NCBI GenBank assembly: GCA_963758945.1
Contig: CAVWXY010000003.1
Location: forward strand, 62,001-126,000
Length of the DNA: 64,000 nucleotides
Direction: 5' to 3'
From: VAZQ01 sp963758945
GTDB taxonomy: Bacteria; Pseudomonadota; Alphaproteobacteria; Rhizobiales; Xanthobacteraceae
The position numbers were made by a program, and so were the translations under genes. The notes under the pieces are model-generated. The model did not search any database. It saw nothing but the letters and a program-made list of their open reading frames with translations, and had not been told where the DNA came from. Shown here one piece after another: positions 44,274 through 52,365 of this stretch (position 1 is its first letter; every line of letters starts with the position of its first letter).

Positions 44274-44581
44274 AGGTCCGCTACTCCGAGACCGCACTTC
44301 GCGAGCTGGACGAAATCTTCGCGTACATTCATGAGCGCAATCGACCCGCTGCGGTAGCGGTCGTCGATCGCATTGAACGGTTGACCTCGTTGATCGGCGA
44401 ACTGCCTTTTATCGGTCATCTCACCGACGAGGAGGGGGTGCGCATGATGCCGGCGGTGAGATACCCATTTCTGATTTTCTACGCCGTGAACGACGTTGCC
44501 GACGAGGTCGTCATTCTCCACGTGCGCCATGCAGCACGGCTGTGGCCGTGGGAGGGAAGAGAAGAGACGAGTGATGGGTAA
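44270..44581 (+). CDS. ParE/RelE-superfamily toxin
   Basis: A 103-residue basic protein. It shows the family pattern: YSETALRELDEIFAYI at the N-terminus, a central helix AVAVVDRIERLTSLIGELP, then MMPAVRYPFLIFYAV and the terminal EVVILHVRHAARLWPW. The conserved Arg/Tyr pair before the last strands and the final HVRHAAR point to the ParE branch (gyrase poison) rather than the RelE ribonucleases, but this is a judgement by motif. It is the second gene of the pair. Confidence 0.82.
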   Translation: MKVRYSETALRELDEIFAYIHERNRPAAVAVVDRIERLTSLIGELPFIGHLTDEEGVRMMPAVRYPFLIFYAVNDVADEVVILHVRHAARLWPWEGREETSDG

Positions 44582-44762
44582 TATCCTCATCTGGCTTCGA
44601 TTGGGTCGGCGGTCTGCCGTCGTCAGTGGCTGCACAAGCAGACCGTAGTCCGATCCGCCGCGTCCACGGCCTCGCGCCCATGTCGCGCCGCAGCACCCCG
44701 GGGCTTGCGGTGGATCATGATGCGAGCGGGCCTTATCATAGCCGGCGGACGGAGGCGAACCC

Positions 44763-45680
44763 ATGACCAGCACACCCATGCTGCCGCGCGAACGCTGCGA
44801 CTATTCGGCGATCGTCGACCGCCCTCCGCTCAAGCTGCCGGGCGGCGCGCGCGTCGCATTCTGGACCATCGTCAACTACGAGGTGTGGGACATCGGGAGG
44901 CCGATGCCGCGCCAGGTGCTGCCCGCGCCGACCGGGGTGCCGCTGCTTCCGGACGTGCCGCACTGGAGCTGGCACGAATACGGCATGCGGGTCGGCGCCT
45001 GGCGCTTCTTCGAGCTCTGCGAGCGGTTAGGCATCAGGCCGACGCTCGCCGTCAACGCGCGCACCTGCGAGGACTATGCGCGGGTGACGGAGGAGGCCAA
45101 GCGCCTGGGCTGGGAGTTCATGGGCCACGGCTACGATCAGATGCCGATCCACAAGGTGGAGAACCAGGCGGAGATGATCGGACGCGCCATGGACATCCTC
45201 GAGCGCTTCAGCGGCAAGCGACCCGTCGGCTGGCTTGGCCCGGGATTGACCCAGACCCTGGAGACGCCCGAGCTCCTGGCCGGCGCGGGCGTGAAATATA
45301 TCGGCGACTGGGTCTATGACGACGAGCCGACCGTGATCCGCACCGCCAAGGGCCCGCTCGTCACCTTACCCTACACGGTCGAGATCAACGACATCACCAT
45401 GATGATCGTGCAGCACCACGAGAGCGATTATCTCGCGCGGCGCGCGATCGACCAGTTCGAGCGGCTCTACGCGGAGGGCAAGCAGCGCGCCAAGATCATG
45501 GCGCTCGCGATCCACCCCTATATCAGCGGCCAGCCGCACCGAATAAAGTATCTTGAGGCGATCTACGATCACGTGCGCCGCTTCGACGGCGTGCTGCACA
45601 TGAACGGCGCCGAGATCCTCGACTGGTACCTGGCCGCCGCGGGCGCCAAGAGCCCTGCGAAGGCCGGGGCTCAGGCCTGA
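44763..45680 (+). CDS. Polysaccharide deacetylase-family (PuuE allantoinase-like) hydrolase
   Basis: A 305-residue NodB-fold hydrolase without signal peptide. Segments typical of the PuuE-like group are FWTIVNYEVWD, SWHEYGMRVGAWRFFELCE, MGHGYDQMPIHK and GWLGPGLTQTLETPELLAGAG. The usual metal Asp-Asp pair is not obvious, which fits the PuuE branch that acts on cyclic amides such as allantoin rather than chitin. GGAGG lies about 7 bases before the ATG. It is convergent with a Bug binding protein gene; neither shows purine-pathway neighbours. Confidence 0.82.
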   Translation: MTSTPMLPRERCDYSAIVDRPPLKLPGGARVAFWTIVNYEVWDIGRPMPRQVLPAPTGVPLLPDVPHWSWHEYGMRVGAWRFFELCERLGIRPTLAVNARTCEDYARVTEEAKRLGWEFMGHGYDQMPIHKVENQAEMIGRAMDILERFSGKRPVGWLGPGLTQTLETPELLAGAGVKYIGDWVYDDEPTVIRTAKGPLVTLPYTVEINDITMMIVQHHESDYLARRAIDQFERLYAEGKQRAKIMALAIHPYISGQPHRIKYLEAIYDHVRRFDGVLHMNGAEILDWYLAAAGAKSPAKAGAQA

Positions 45681-45745
45681 GCACCTCCACGCGGCGGCCG
45701 GCGGGACAGCGGCGCTCGCCGTGACAGGACGAGCGCCCGGTCAAT

Positions 45746-46720
45746 TCACTGGGTCGGCACGATGCCGAGGTCCTTGGCGGCGGCGGCGAGCCGGGCGCGC
45801 TGCTGCTCGATCTCGGCGGCGAAGTCGGCAGGCCCGCCGAAATTGGGGATTTGCCCGGTGAGGTTCAATCGTTCCTCGACCGCCGGATCCATCGCCTGCC
45901 GAACATCCGCGGCGATGCTTTCGCGCGTCCGATCGGGCATGTGCGGCGGGCCGAAAAAGCCGACCAGGCCGTCGAGAGCAAGCTGGGGAAAGCCGGCCTC
46001 GGTCACCGTGGGTACGTCGGGCACGACGGCGGCGCGCGACGTATTCGTCACCGCCAGCAGCCTGACCTTGCCGGCCTGAATCTGCGGCCGCACGATCGCG
46101 TATGCCGTCACGTTGACCGAGATGCGTCCGGTCGCGAGATCGTTGGCCGCCTCGACCAGATTGCGATAGGGAACTTTCGACATCGAGAGGCCGGCATTCT
46201 TGAGAAACGCCCCGAACAGAAATTCGTTGCTGGCGGTCGTGCCCGCCCAGTCGAGCTTGCCGGGCTGCGCGCGCGCCATCGCCACCAGATCCGCGACCGA
46301 TTTGGCCTCCAGGGACGCGGGCACGGCGATGACGACAATCGTATTCGACACCCGGGCGATCGGCAGAAGATCGGCGGGCTTGTAGGACAGGCTCTTGTAC
46401 ATGAACGGATGCGCGGTGAACGACCCGCTTGGGGCGGCCAGAAGCACGTGATCGTCGTTGGCGGCGACGAACGCGTTGATGGCGACGACGCCGTCCCCGC
46501 CCGGGCGGTTCTCGACGACCACCGGCTGGCCCCAGCGCTTGCTCAATCGATCCGCGAGCATGCGCGTGCCGATATCGACGCCGCTGCCGGGCCCGAGCGT
46601 TACAATGAACTTGACCGACCGCTGCGGCCATGTCTGCGCCGTCGATGGGGTTGCTGCCAGGACAAGCACGGCGAGAAAGCCGAAGACGATGCCGAATGCG
46701 CGACGCTGGATGCTGAGCAA
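45746..46720 (-). CDS. Bug-family (tripartite tricarboxylate transporter) binding protein
   Basis: A 324-residue binding protein. The TTG at 46720 is chosen as start because GGAGG lies 5 bases upstream and it places a normal signal peptide (IVFGFLAVLVLAATPSTAQ) at residues 8-28; the longer frame to 46903 gives a proline/arginine-rich leader. Family motifs are TWPQRSVKFIVTLGPGSGVD, VVVENRPGGDGVVAINAF and VPYRNLVEAANDLATGRI. The ligand is an unknown carboxylate. No transporter membrane genes are near. Confidence 0.85.
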   Translation of the reverse strand: MLSIQRRAFGIVFGFLAVLVLAATPSTAQTWPQRSVKFIVTLGPGSGVDIGTRMLADRLSKRWGQPVVVENRPGGDGVVAINAFVAANDDHVLLAAPSGSFTAHPFMYKSLSYKPADLLPIARVSNTIVVIAVPASLEAKSVADLVAMARAQPGKLDWAGTTASNEFLFGAFLKNAGLSMSKVPYRNLVEAANDLATGRISVNVTAYAIVRPQIQAGKVRLLAVTNTSRAAVVPDVPTVTEAGFPQLALDGLVGFFGPPHMPDRTRESIAADVRQAMDPAVEERLNLTGQIPNFGGPADFAAEIEQQRARLAAAAKDLGIVPTQ

Positions 46721-47082
46721 TGATACCTCCGATGCCACGACCGAACGCCGCAGGCGGGCACCTTGCCGGAAAGCAGCGCCCCACCACCAAGCATTCCCGA
46801 TCACGTCCAACCCATCAAGCATAGCACGTTCCGGACGGGAAATGTTGAGGGTGCCGGATGCCGGCGCCGCGCGGCTCAGAGGTCGCCGTCCGCAAGCCTG
46901 CAACGGCAGGAGCCGCGATGGGGAACGTTGCGCTGCAACTCGAAGCTGCCAAGCGCACCCAATGGCGCAGGCTCGAAAGACATAGGCGCGGCGTCCCGAT
47001 TGTGCGGCTTGACGCGGCCTGCCGGAATCTCCGGGCGGCCTTCAGCGCAGGGCGATCCGGATCCGGACGCAAGTTATGGCGG
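46721..47082. other. 362-base spacer without recognised gene
   Basis: It lies upstream of the Bug gene and downstream of a minus-strand secreted-protein gene. Translations of both strands show no family features, and no repeat or hairpin stands out. It should hold the Bug promoter. Confidence 0.4.
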
Positions 47083-47625
47083 TTAAAATGGGCTCTTTGG
47101 TTTCTCGGCCTTGCAGTACTCGGAAAAAATAAGCCCAAGTGCCTTCTTTGTTTGATCGATATTCCCGGGCAGAGAAATATGCGCAGACTTGAACCCATAA
47201 TCTACCGTCGCCTTGTCGGGTTTCAGGTACTCGACGAGGACATCATCGCCGGCGACTTCCAATTCGTACAAGGTTTCACGCCCGGAATATCTGCTGCTGA
47301 AACGGGCCTCGTCCATCTTGAACCGGGTCAGGTAATATCTGGCGTAGCCTTCGAACTTGGCGGGCACCACAACCACGCAAGATTTTCGATCGACAATTTC
47401 AGGGGCGACCCGGGGGTCTAATTTCCCGGTGAAGACGTAGTTGACCGCTTGTTGAAAGAGGTCATCTCCGGGAACTGCCCGGGTTTGCAGAGCCATCGTC
47501 CAGAGAAAAGATGCGACCGCGATGGCCAAGGACCGCCTGAACTTCCGACTATGACGGCTCAGAAGCGCTAAGCGCGCAGTCCGCCTGGTTCGCCGGAAAG
47601 CCGAAGTGTGCGCAAGAGCAAGCAT
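47083..47625 (-). CDS. Secreted protein of unknown function
   Basis: A 180-residue product if started at ATG 47625; the N-terminus has a basic stretch followed by a hydrophobic segment (LAIAVASFLWTMALQTRA) that acts as a signal peptide. The mature part begins VPGDDLFQQAVNYVFTGKLDP and includes RKSCVVVVPAKFEGYARYY and a second cysteine in SEYCKAEKPK. No ribosome site marks the start, and the frame stays open upstream. Base composition is less GC-rich than the neighbours. No family recognised. Confidence 0.55.
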   Translation of the reverse strand: MLALAHTSAFRRTRRTARLALLSRHSRKFRRSLAIAVASFLWTMALQTRAVPGDDLFQQAVNYVFTGKLDPRVAPEIVDRKSCVVVVPAKFEGYARYYLTRFKMDEARFSSRYSGRETLYELEVAGDDVLVEYLKPDKATVDYGFKSAHISLPGNIDQTKKALGLIFSEYCKAEKPKSPF

Positions 47626-47877
47626 ATGTGGCCATCGATTGCGGGCTTTGCGATCACGCATCACCCCCACCGGACTGATCATGTTGCACCTGATTTGGGA
47701 GCCAAGCCAGGACGTGCAGGGGAGACGCTCGGTCGCACAGCCTCGGTGTCGGCCTATGGTTCCGATCTCGTGGCCTCGATCAACGCCGGCGCAATGGCCA
47801 AAGCCATAACCGTCGCCGTCGAATAGCGACCCAGCCACGACCCGCCGGCCCAAGCTCATCACGATGACGCGAGCGGG

Positions 47878-47906
47878 TTGACAATGCGTACGGCCCGACC
47901 AATACT
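47878..47906 (+). promoter_or_regulatory. Promoter of the arsR operon
   Basis: TTGACA (47878-47883), a 17-base spacer and AATACT (47901-47906) precede the ATG at 47914 by 7 bases. The predicted transcription start falls on the start codon, so the message is probably leaderless. Confidence 0.55.
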
Positions 47907-47921
47907 TCACCATATGGTGAA
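47906..47921. promoter_or_regulatory. ArsR operator palindrome
   Basis: TTCACCATATGGTGAA is a perfect 16-bp palindrome that abuts the -10 box and covers the start codon of the regulator gene. A bound ArsR dimer here would block both the polymerase and initiation, the usual autoregulation in ArsR-SRPBCC operons. Confidence 0.75.
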
Positions 47922-48267
47922 CTATCACCAACGGCTCAGCCAAACCTTTGCCGCGCTCGGCGATCCGACCCGGCGGGCGATCCTTGCCCGGCTCGAGCGC
48001 GAGGACGGCGCCTCGGTGAGCGAGCTGGCGCGGCCGTTCGCGATCAAGCTGCCGGCGGTGATGAAGCACTTGGACGTGCTCGATGACGCCGGACTCATCA
48101 CGCGGACGAAGGCGGGGCGGACCGTGACCGTGCGGCTCTCCTCGGAGCCCATGCGGGAAGCCATGAATTGGCTGCGCCGCTACGAGCGCTTCTGGTCGGG
48201 CAGCCTCGATCGGCTCGCGGCCTATGCCGAAAGCCGAGAAGCCGAAGCGAAAAAAAGGGATCGATGA
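47914..48267 (+). CDS. ArsR-family regulator of the SRPBCC-linked type
   Basis: A 117-residue winged-helix repressor. It begins MVNYHQRLSQTFAALGDPTRR, with the helix-turn-helix at SVSELARPFAIKLPAVMKHLDVL and the wing at ITRTKAGRTVTVRLS. There is no metal-binding cysteine pair, so it is not an arsenic sensor. ATG 47914 lies within the operator palindrome, and upstream in-frame ATG 47884 lies inside the promoter spacer, so the later start is preferred. It overlaps the SRPBCC gene by four bases, the usual pairing for this subgroup. Confidence 0.88.
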   Translation: MVNYHQRLSQTFAALGDPTRRAILARLEREDGASVSELARPFAIKLPAVMKHLDVLDDAGLITRTKAGRTVTVRLSSEPMREAMNWLRRYERFWSGSLDRLAAYAESREAEAKKRDR

Positions 48268-48720
48268 CCAGCCTCACCATCGTGCGCCGGATCGCGGCGC
48301 GGCCGTCGATCGTCTTCGACGCGCTCACCACGCCGGAGGGCATCGCCTGCTGGTGGGGGCCCGACGCCGGGCCCGTGCTCATCGCCGAGACCGATGTGCG
48401 GGTCGGCGGCCGCTTCCGGGTCCGTTTCCGCATGCTCGACGGCAGCGAGCATGAAAGCAGCGGCGAATATCTCGAGGTGGCAAGGCCGCGGCGGCTGGCG
48501 ATGACCTGGCGCTGGGCGGGCGGCGAAGGATCCCGGCGAGTCGCTGATCGAGATCGATCTTCGCGCCATCGCCGCGGGCACCGAGCTCACGCTCACCCAT
48601 TCGCGCCTGCACGACGAGGAGACGCGCCGCAGCCACGAGGAGGGCTGGAACGGAGCGCTCGACAAGCTCGAACGTCATTTTCTCACGCTATCGACAGGAG
48701 ATCGCCATGAACAAGCATGA
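48264..48720 (+). pseudogene. SRPBCC/AHSA1-domain protein, frameshifted
   Basis: An AHSA1-like ligand-binding protein of about 151 residues. The first frame gives MTSLTIVRRIAARPSIVFDAL, WWGPDAGP and GRFRVRFRMLDGSEHE up to WRWAGGE. An extra G at 48528-48529 (gaaggatccc for gaagatccc) shifts the frame; without it the reading continues DPGESLIEIDLRAIAAGTEL to the helix SHEEGWNGALDKLERHF and a stop at 48720. It overlaps the ArsR gene (ATGA) and the start of the DUF899 gene. Such proteins may bind hydrophobic ligands; the function is unproven. Confidence 0.82.
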
Positions 48721-49459
48721 CATCGTCTCGAAGCAGCGATGGATCGAGGCGCGCCGCGCGCTGCTCGCCGAGGAGAAGGCCTTAACGCGCGAGCGCGACC
48801 GCCTCGCGCAAAAGCGGCGGGCGCTGCCCTGGGTCAAGGTCGAGAAGAGCTATGTCTTCCAGGGCGTCAACGGCCCGGTGACGCTCGGCGAGCTGTTCGA
48901 CGGACGCAGCCAGCTCGTGGTCTATCACTTCATGTTCGGTCCGGAATGGGAGGAAGGCTGCCCCGGCTGCTCGCTGCTCGCGGACCAGGTCGACGGCGCA
49001 CGGCAGCATTTCGAGCACAACGATGTCAGCTTCGTCGCGGTCTCGCGCGGTCCGATCGAAAAGCTAGAGGCCTACCGCAAGCGCATGGGCTGGAAATTTC
49101 GCTGGGTGTCCTCGGCCGGGAGCGATTTCAACTTCGACTTTCACGTATCCTTCCCCGAGGGCACGCGCGAGCGCGGCGTGTTCTACAATTTCGAGCAGCA
49201 GCCCGATCCCGAGGTGGATGAGCTCCCGGGGGTGAGCGTCTTCACCAAAGACGACGACGGCGCGATCTACCACACCTATTCGACCTATGGCCGCGGCGGC
49301 GAGATGTTCCTGCCGGTCTACGGCTGGCTCGACGTCGTGCCGAAAGGGCGCAACGAGACCAAGAGGGGCAACCTCATGGACTGGGTGAAGCGGCATGACC
49401 GCTACGAGGACGACGGGCGAACCCGGTCGGGCACCCCGGCGCGGACGGATGCAGCGTGA
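48707..49459 (+). CDS. DUF899 thioredoxin-like protein
   Basis: A 250-residue protein of the DUF899 family. After a helical leader, LPWVKVEKSYVFQG opens a thioredoxin-like fold with the motif EEGCPGCSLLAD (CPGC near residue 85) where thioredoxins have CxxC; FVAVSRGPIEKLEAYRKRMG and WVSSAGSDFNFDFHVSF are typical for the family. AGGAG precedes the ATG by 7 bases. It is the third gene of the ArsR-SRPBCC operon. A redox or peroxidase-like role is suggested by the fold only. Confidence 0.87.
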   Translation: MNKHDIVSKQRWIEARRALLAEEKALTRERDRLAQKRRALPWVKVEKSYVFQGVNGPVTLGELFDGRSQLVVYHFMFGPEWEEGCPGCSLLADQVDGARQHFEHNDVSFVAVSRGPIEKLEAYRKRMGWKFRWVSSAGSDFNFDFHVSFPEGTRERGVFYNFEQQPDPEVDELPGVSVFTKDDDGAIYHTYSTYGRGGEMFLPVYGWLDVVPKGRNETKRGNLMDWVKRHDRYEDDGRTRSGTPARTDAA

Positions 49460-49509
49460 AACGGATCGTGGTGGCGTGGGCGATGCGCTCGCCGTGCGGC
49501 GGCCGCGAC

Positions 49510-49690
49510 TATCTTGCGGGCCGGTTCACGGCGGGGGATCTGCTGATGACCTGCCCATACCGACATCGTGTCCGGGCGACCCGCGCTCAAGGCGTATCAG
49601 GAACGCTGCGAGGCGCGGCCCGCCTTCCGGAAGGCGATGGCGGACCATCTCAGGCCGTTCCAGGCAGGAGCGGCTGGAGCCGCGGCGTGA
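49510..49690 (+). pseudogene. Glutathione S-transferase C-terminal remnant
   Basis: The first frame gives YLAGRFTAGDLLMT, the helix-capping signature of the GST C-terminal domain. About 12 bases later the +1 frame continues DIVSGRPALKAYQERCEARP and AFRKAMADHLRPF to a stop at 49690, the usual end of such proteins. The N-terminal thioredoxin-like domain and several residues between the two pieces are missing, so this is a decayed fragment, unlike the single-base lesions elsewhere. It trails the ArsR operon, where GST-like or DoxX genes often occur. Confidence 0.7.
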
Positions 49691-50016
49691 CCACGGCCGG
49701 CGGACGCCAATGTCCGCTGTCGATATGGCCCCCGCCCCGCAGGTGGCCCGGCGCATGATTTGAGCCAGAACCAGGCAGCCCCTCAGGCGGCTGGAGAGGC
49801 GGCGTTGCCGTCCGCGCTTTCGACGATCACCGGGGTCTCGTAGGGCAGAACTACCAAGCTCATTAGTCGCCGCGAGGCGCTCCCCCGGTTCAATGGCCCG
49901 CTGCACTCTTTTTTCTCGTGTCGCGAGAACCGGCGAGCCGTCCCCAGCGACACCTTGCTGAGGGTCGCCGGGCGACCCAGCCGAACGGCAGGCCACAGCG
50001 CCGTTGGAGACAACCC
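49691..50016. other. 326-base spacer before the RTX gene
   Basis: It holds no recognised gene. A T-rich patch (ctgcactcttttttctcg, about 49905) lies upstream of the RTX gene and may belong to its promoter, but no clear boxes were found. Confidence 0.4.
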
Positions 50017-50910
50017 ATGCGCATCAACGGCACCAGCGCGAGCGACACGCGTCACGGCACGGCAGTCCACGACGACATCTACGGATATGGCGGCGACGAC
50101 TTTCTCTACGGCGGCGGCGGCGGCGACTCGCTCTACGGCGGGACCGGCGACGACACCCTCGCGGGCGAGGCCGGCAACGATCACCTCTTCGGCGGCGACG
50201 GCGTCGACCACCTCTACGGCGGCGGCGACGACGACTGGCTCCAGGGCGGCGACGATGCCGACGACCTCCACGGTGGCAGCGGCAACGACACGGCGGTTTA
50301 CGACAACTCCGATGCGCTGGTGTTCGTCAGCCTGGCAACCGGACGCGGGTTCAACGGCGACGCCGAGCACGACACGCTCGTCGATATCGAGAACGTCTCC
50401 GGCTCGCGTTTCGGTGATCTCCTGGTCGGCAGCGACCAGGACAATAAGCTCTCCGGGCTCGGTGGCGATGATACGCTGTGGGGCGGCCGAGGCGCCGACC
50501 ACCTCGAGGGCGGCATGGGCAACGACACGCTCGATGGCGGCGCCAACCTCGTCAGGATGCTGAACTCAGGGTCGTTGGTGTTCGAGGGCGACGTCCTCAT
50601 CGGCGGTCCCGGGGCGGACAGGTTCGTCTTCGGCTCGATCGACGACATCGGCAATATTCACTCTTATGGGGCCGCCGCGGACCTCATCACGGACTTCAGC
50701 CGCGCGGAGGGCGACCAGATCGACCTGCGTCCGATCGGTGACTTCAGCCTCATTCCCGAGGGCGAGCCGTTTACGGCACCGGGCCAAGTCAGTTGGCTGC
50801 ACTCTGGAGGCGAGACTTTGATCGAGCTCAACACGGACGCCGATCTCCTCGCTGACGCGACAATCCGTATCTCCGGGAATTACACGCCCGACGCGCACTG
50901 GTTCGTTTGA
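50017..50910 (+). CDS. RTX-type calcium-binding protein
   Basis: A 297-residue acidic protein. Residues 15-100 are a run of nonapeptides of the GGxGxDxL type (YGGDDFLYGGGGGDSLYGG and following), with a second block at 150-185 (GGDDTLWGGRGADHLEGG). These bind calcium in parallel beta-rolls. The C-terminal 80 residues have the FSRAEGDQIDL pattern of type I secretion substrates. There is no N-terminal signal peptide, as expected for this route. GGAGA precedes the ATG. No type I exporter genes are near, and no catalytic domain is visible. Confidence 0.87.
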   Translation: MRINGTSASDTRHGTAVHDDIYGYGGDDFLYGGGGGDSLYGGTGDDTLAGEAGNDHLFGGDGVDHLYGGGDDDWLQGGDDADDLHGGSGNDTAVYDNSDALVFVSLATGRGFNGDAEHDTLVDIENVSGSRFGDLLVGSDQDNKLSGLGGDDTLWGGRGADHLEGGMGNDTLDGGANLVRMLNSGSLVFEGDVLIGGPGADRFVFGSIDDIGNIHSYGAAADLITDFSRAEGDQIDLRPIGDFSLIPEGEPFTAPGQVSWLHSGGETLIELNTDADLLADATIRISGNYTPDAHWFV

Positions 50911-50978
50911 CGCGAATGACGCGATGCGCTGCCCGAAGCGCCTGGCCGGCACAAGCCCATTCGGAGTGTGCTACCCAT

Positions 50979-52091
50979 ATGAAAATGTACCGCGCGATCG
51001 GCGACCCTCGGCACATCGTGGCCATCGCGCTGGCGGCGATGGTCGCGACGGCGTCGGCGGCCGTCGCGCAGGCTCCTTTGCCGGACACGCCCGAGGCTTT
51101 CGGCACGGCGCTGAAAAGCTGGGCGGCGAGGCACAAGGCGGCGCAGGCATTCGTCGTCGTGCGCCGCGACGGCCGGATCGTCTATCGGTCGGCCGTCGGG
51201 GACATAGATCCGAGAGCGCCGGTGCATCTCGCCAGCCTGTCCAAGGCCATCACCGGCGCCTGCATCGCAACGATCATCCGTGACGGCAAGCTCGCATTCG
51301 ACACGCCGGTCTCCTCCGCGCTGGCCCAATTCATTGCACGCCATGGCAACTCGCAGGATGCGCGCTTCGCGCGCGCGACGGTGGCGCAACTTCTCAGCCA
51401 TCGCGCGGGTTTCGGCACGAAGAGGAACGATCCCGCGTCGGGTCCCGCGCTTGTCCAATACCTCAAGAGCGCTACCGCCACGGCCCGGCCGACGCCCGCC
51501 TTCCTGGCTTGGGCCATCGGCCAGAAGCTCGTGACCGATCCCGGCGCGCAATTCGTCTACAGCAATACCGGTTATCTCGCCCTCGGCGCCATCATCGAGG
51601 AGGCGACCGGCCGCCAGTACGCGCCGTACTGCCGGGGCGCGGTGCTCGCTCCGCTCGGCGTGGCCGGAGAGCTCGAGCCGAGCTGGCGGGTGATGTGGTC
51701 TTACGGCGGCTGGCGCATGGCCGCCGACGACTATCTGGCGTTCCTCGACCTGTTCGATGGGCAGGATCAAAGGCTCGGCGCGGTTGCCAAGGCCTGGATG
51801 CTCGACCCGACGGACAAAGCGGCCGACAGCCAGTCCTGGTACGGCCTCGGAACGTTCGTGCGCAAGGCCGATCGCGGCGTCAGCGTCCGACACTTCGGCT
51901 CCTGGGCCTACAACATGACCGGCAAGGACGGTGTCCTGCGGACCAGCTTTCTCACCTTTGCCGCGCGCCAGGGCGACGGCACGTCCTGGTTCGTTTACGT
52001 CACCCCACGCGGCGCGCAAGAGGACGCGCCCGGGGAGGGGCTGGCGCGTAACCTCGTCGACGCCTATCGCGCGGTGAGGAAGTGGAACTGA
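50979..52091 (+). CDS. Serine hydrolase of the beta-lactamase / penicillin-binding family
   Basis: A 370-residue secreted protein (signal peptide to about residue 29, cleavage near AVAQA). The catalytic SxxK is SLSK in HLASLSKAITGAC and the second element is YSN in QFVYSNTGYLALGAII. The third motif (KTG-like) is replaced by a His/Gly region near RHFGSW. This fits class C-like serine hydrolases (PF00144), esterase or peptidase rather than a proven beta-lactamase. The ATG at 50979 was preferred to an in-frame start at 50907 because only it leads into the signal peptide directly. Confidence 0.85.
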   Translation: MKMYRAIGDPRHIVAIALAAMVATASAAVAQAPLPDTPEAFGTALKSWAARHKAAQAFVVVRRDGRIVYRSAVGDIDPRAPVHLASLSKAITGACIATIIRDGKLAFDTPVSSALAQFIARHGNSQDARFARATVAQLLSHRAGFGTKRNDPASGPALVQYLKSATATARPTPAFLAWAIGQKLVTDPGAQFVYSNTGYLALGAIIEEATGRQYAPYCRGAVLAPLGVAGELEPSWRVMWSYGGWRMAADDYLAFLDLFDGQDQRLGAVAKAWMLDPTDKAADSQSWYGLGTFVRKADRGVSVRHFGSWAYNMTGKDGVLRTSFLTFAARQGDGTSWFVYVTPRGAQEDAPGEGLARNLVDAYRAVRKWN

Positions 52092-52365
52092 TGTCCTCGG
52101 CGCCAAGCGCGCTCGGCCGGAGCCCCGGACCGCCGTCGCCAAGACGAAATAATCCTTCCTCATCAAAGGCTTAAATCGGCGTGCAGGAATTCGCGCGGGC
52201 GCCGGCGCGGCCGCCGTCGCGCCCAACCTGTCTTTTAATTAAGTGGTTGCGCCCGGCCGGACTGATAGTATCGCGGTTTGGTTGGCGGGCGGTTGGGGGA
52301 GGCGTGCGTTGCATTGACGCTCATACCCCGTATCACGGGTGTCGGTAGCGTTGAAAGTCGGTCCC

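Noticed and set aside
46858..47421. A plus-strand gene of 187 codons
   Set aside because: Its second half is the antisense of the secreted-protein gene at 47083-47625, and it has no ribosome site or domain.
52246..52275. A promoter for the efflux operon with boxes near ttgcgc and tagtat
   Set aside because: The spacing is too short for a sigma-70 promoter and the boxes are weak.
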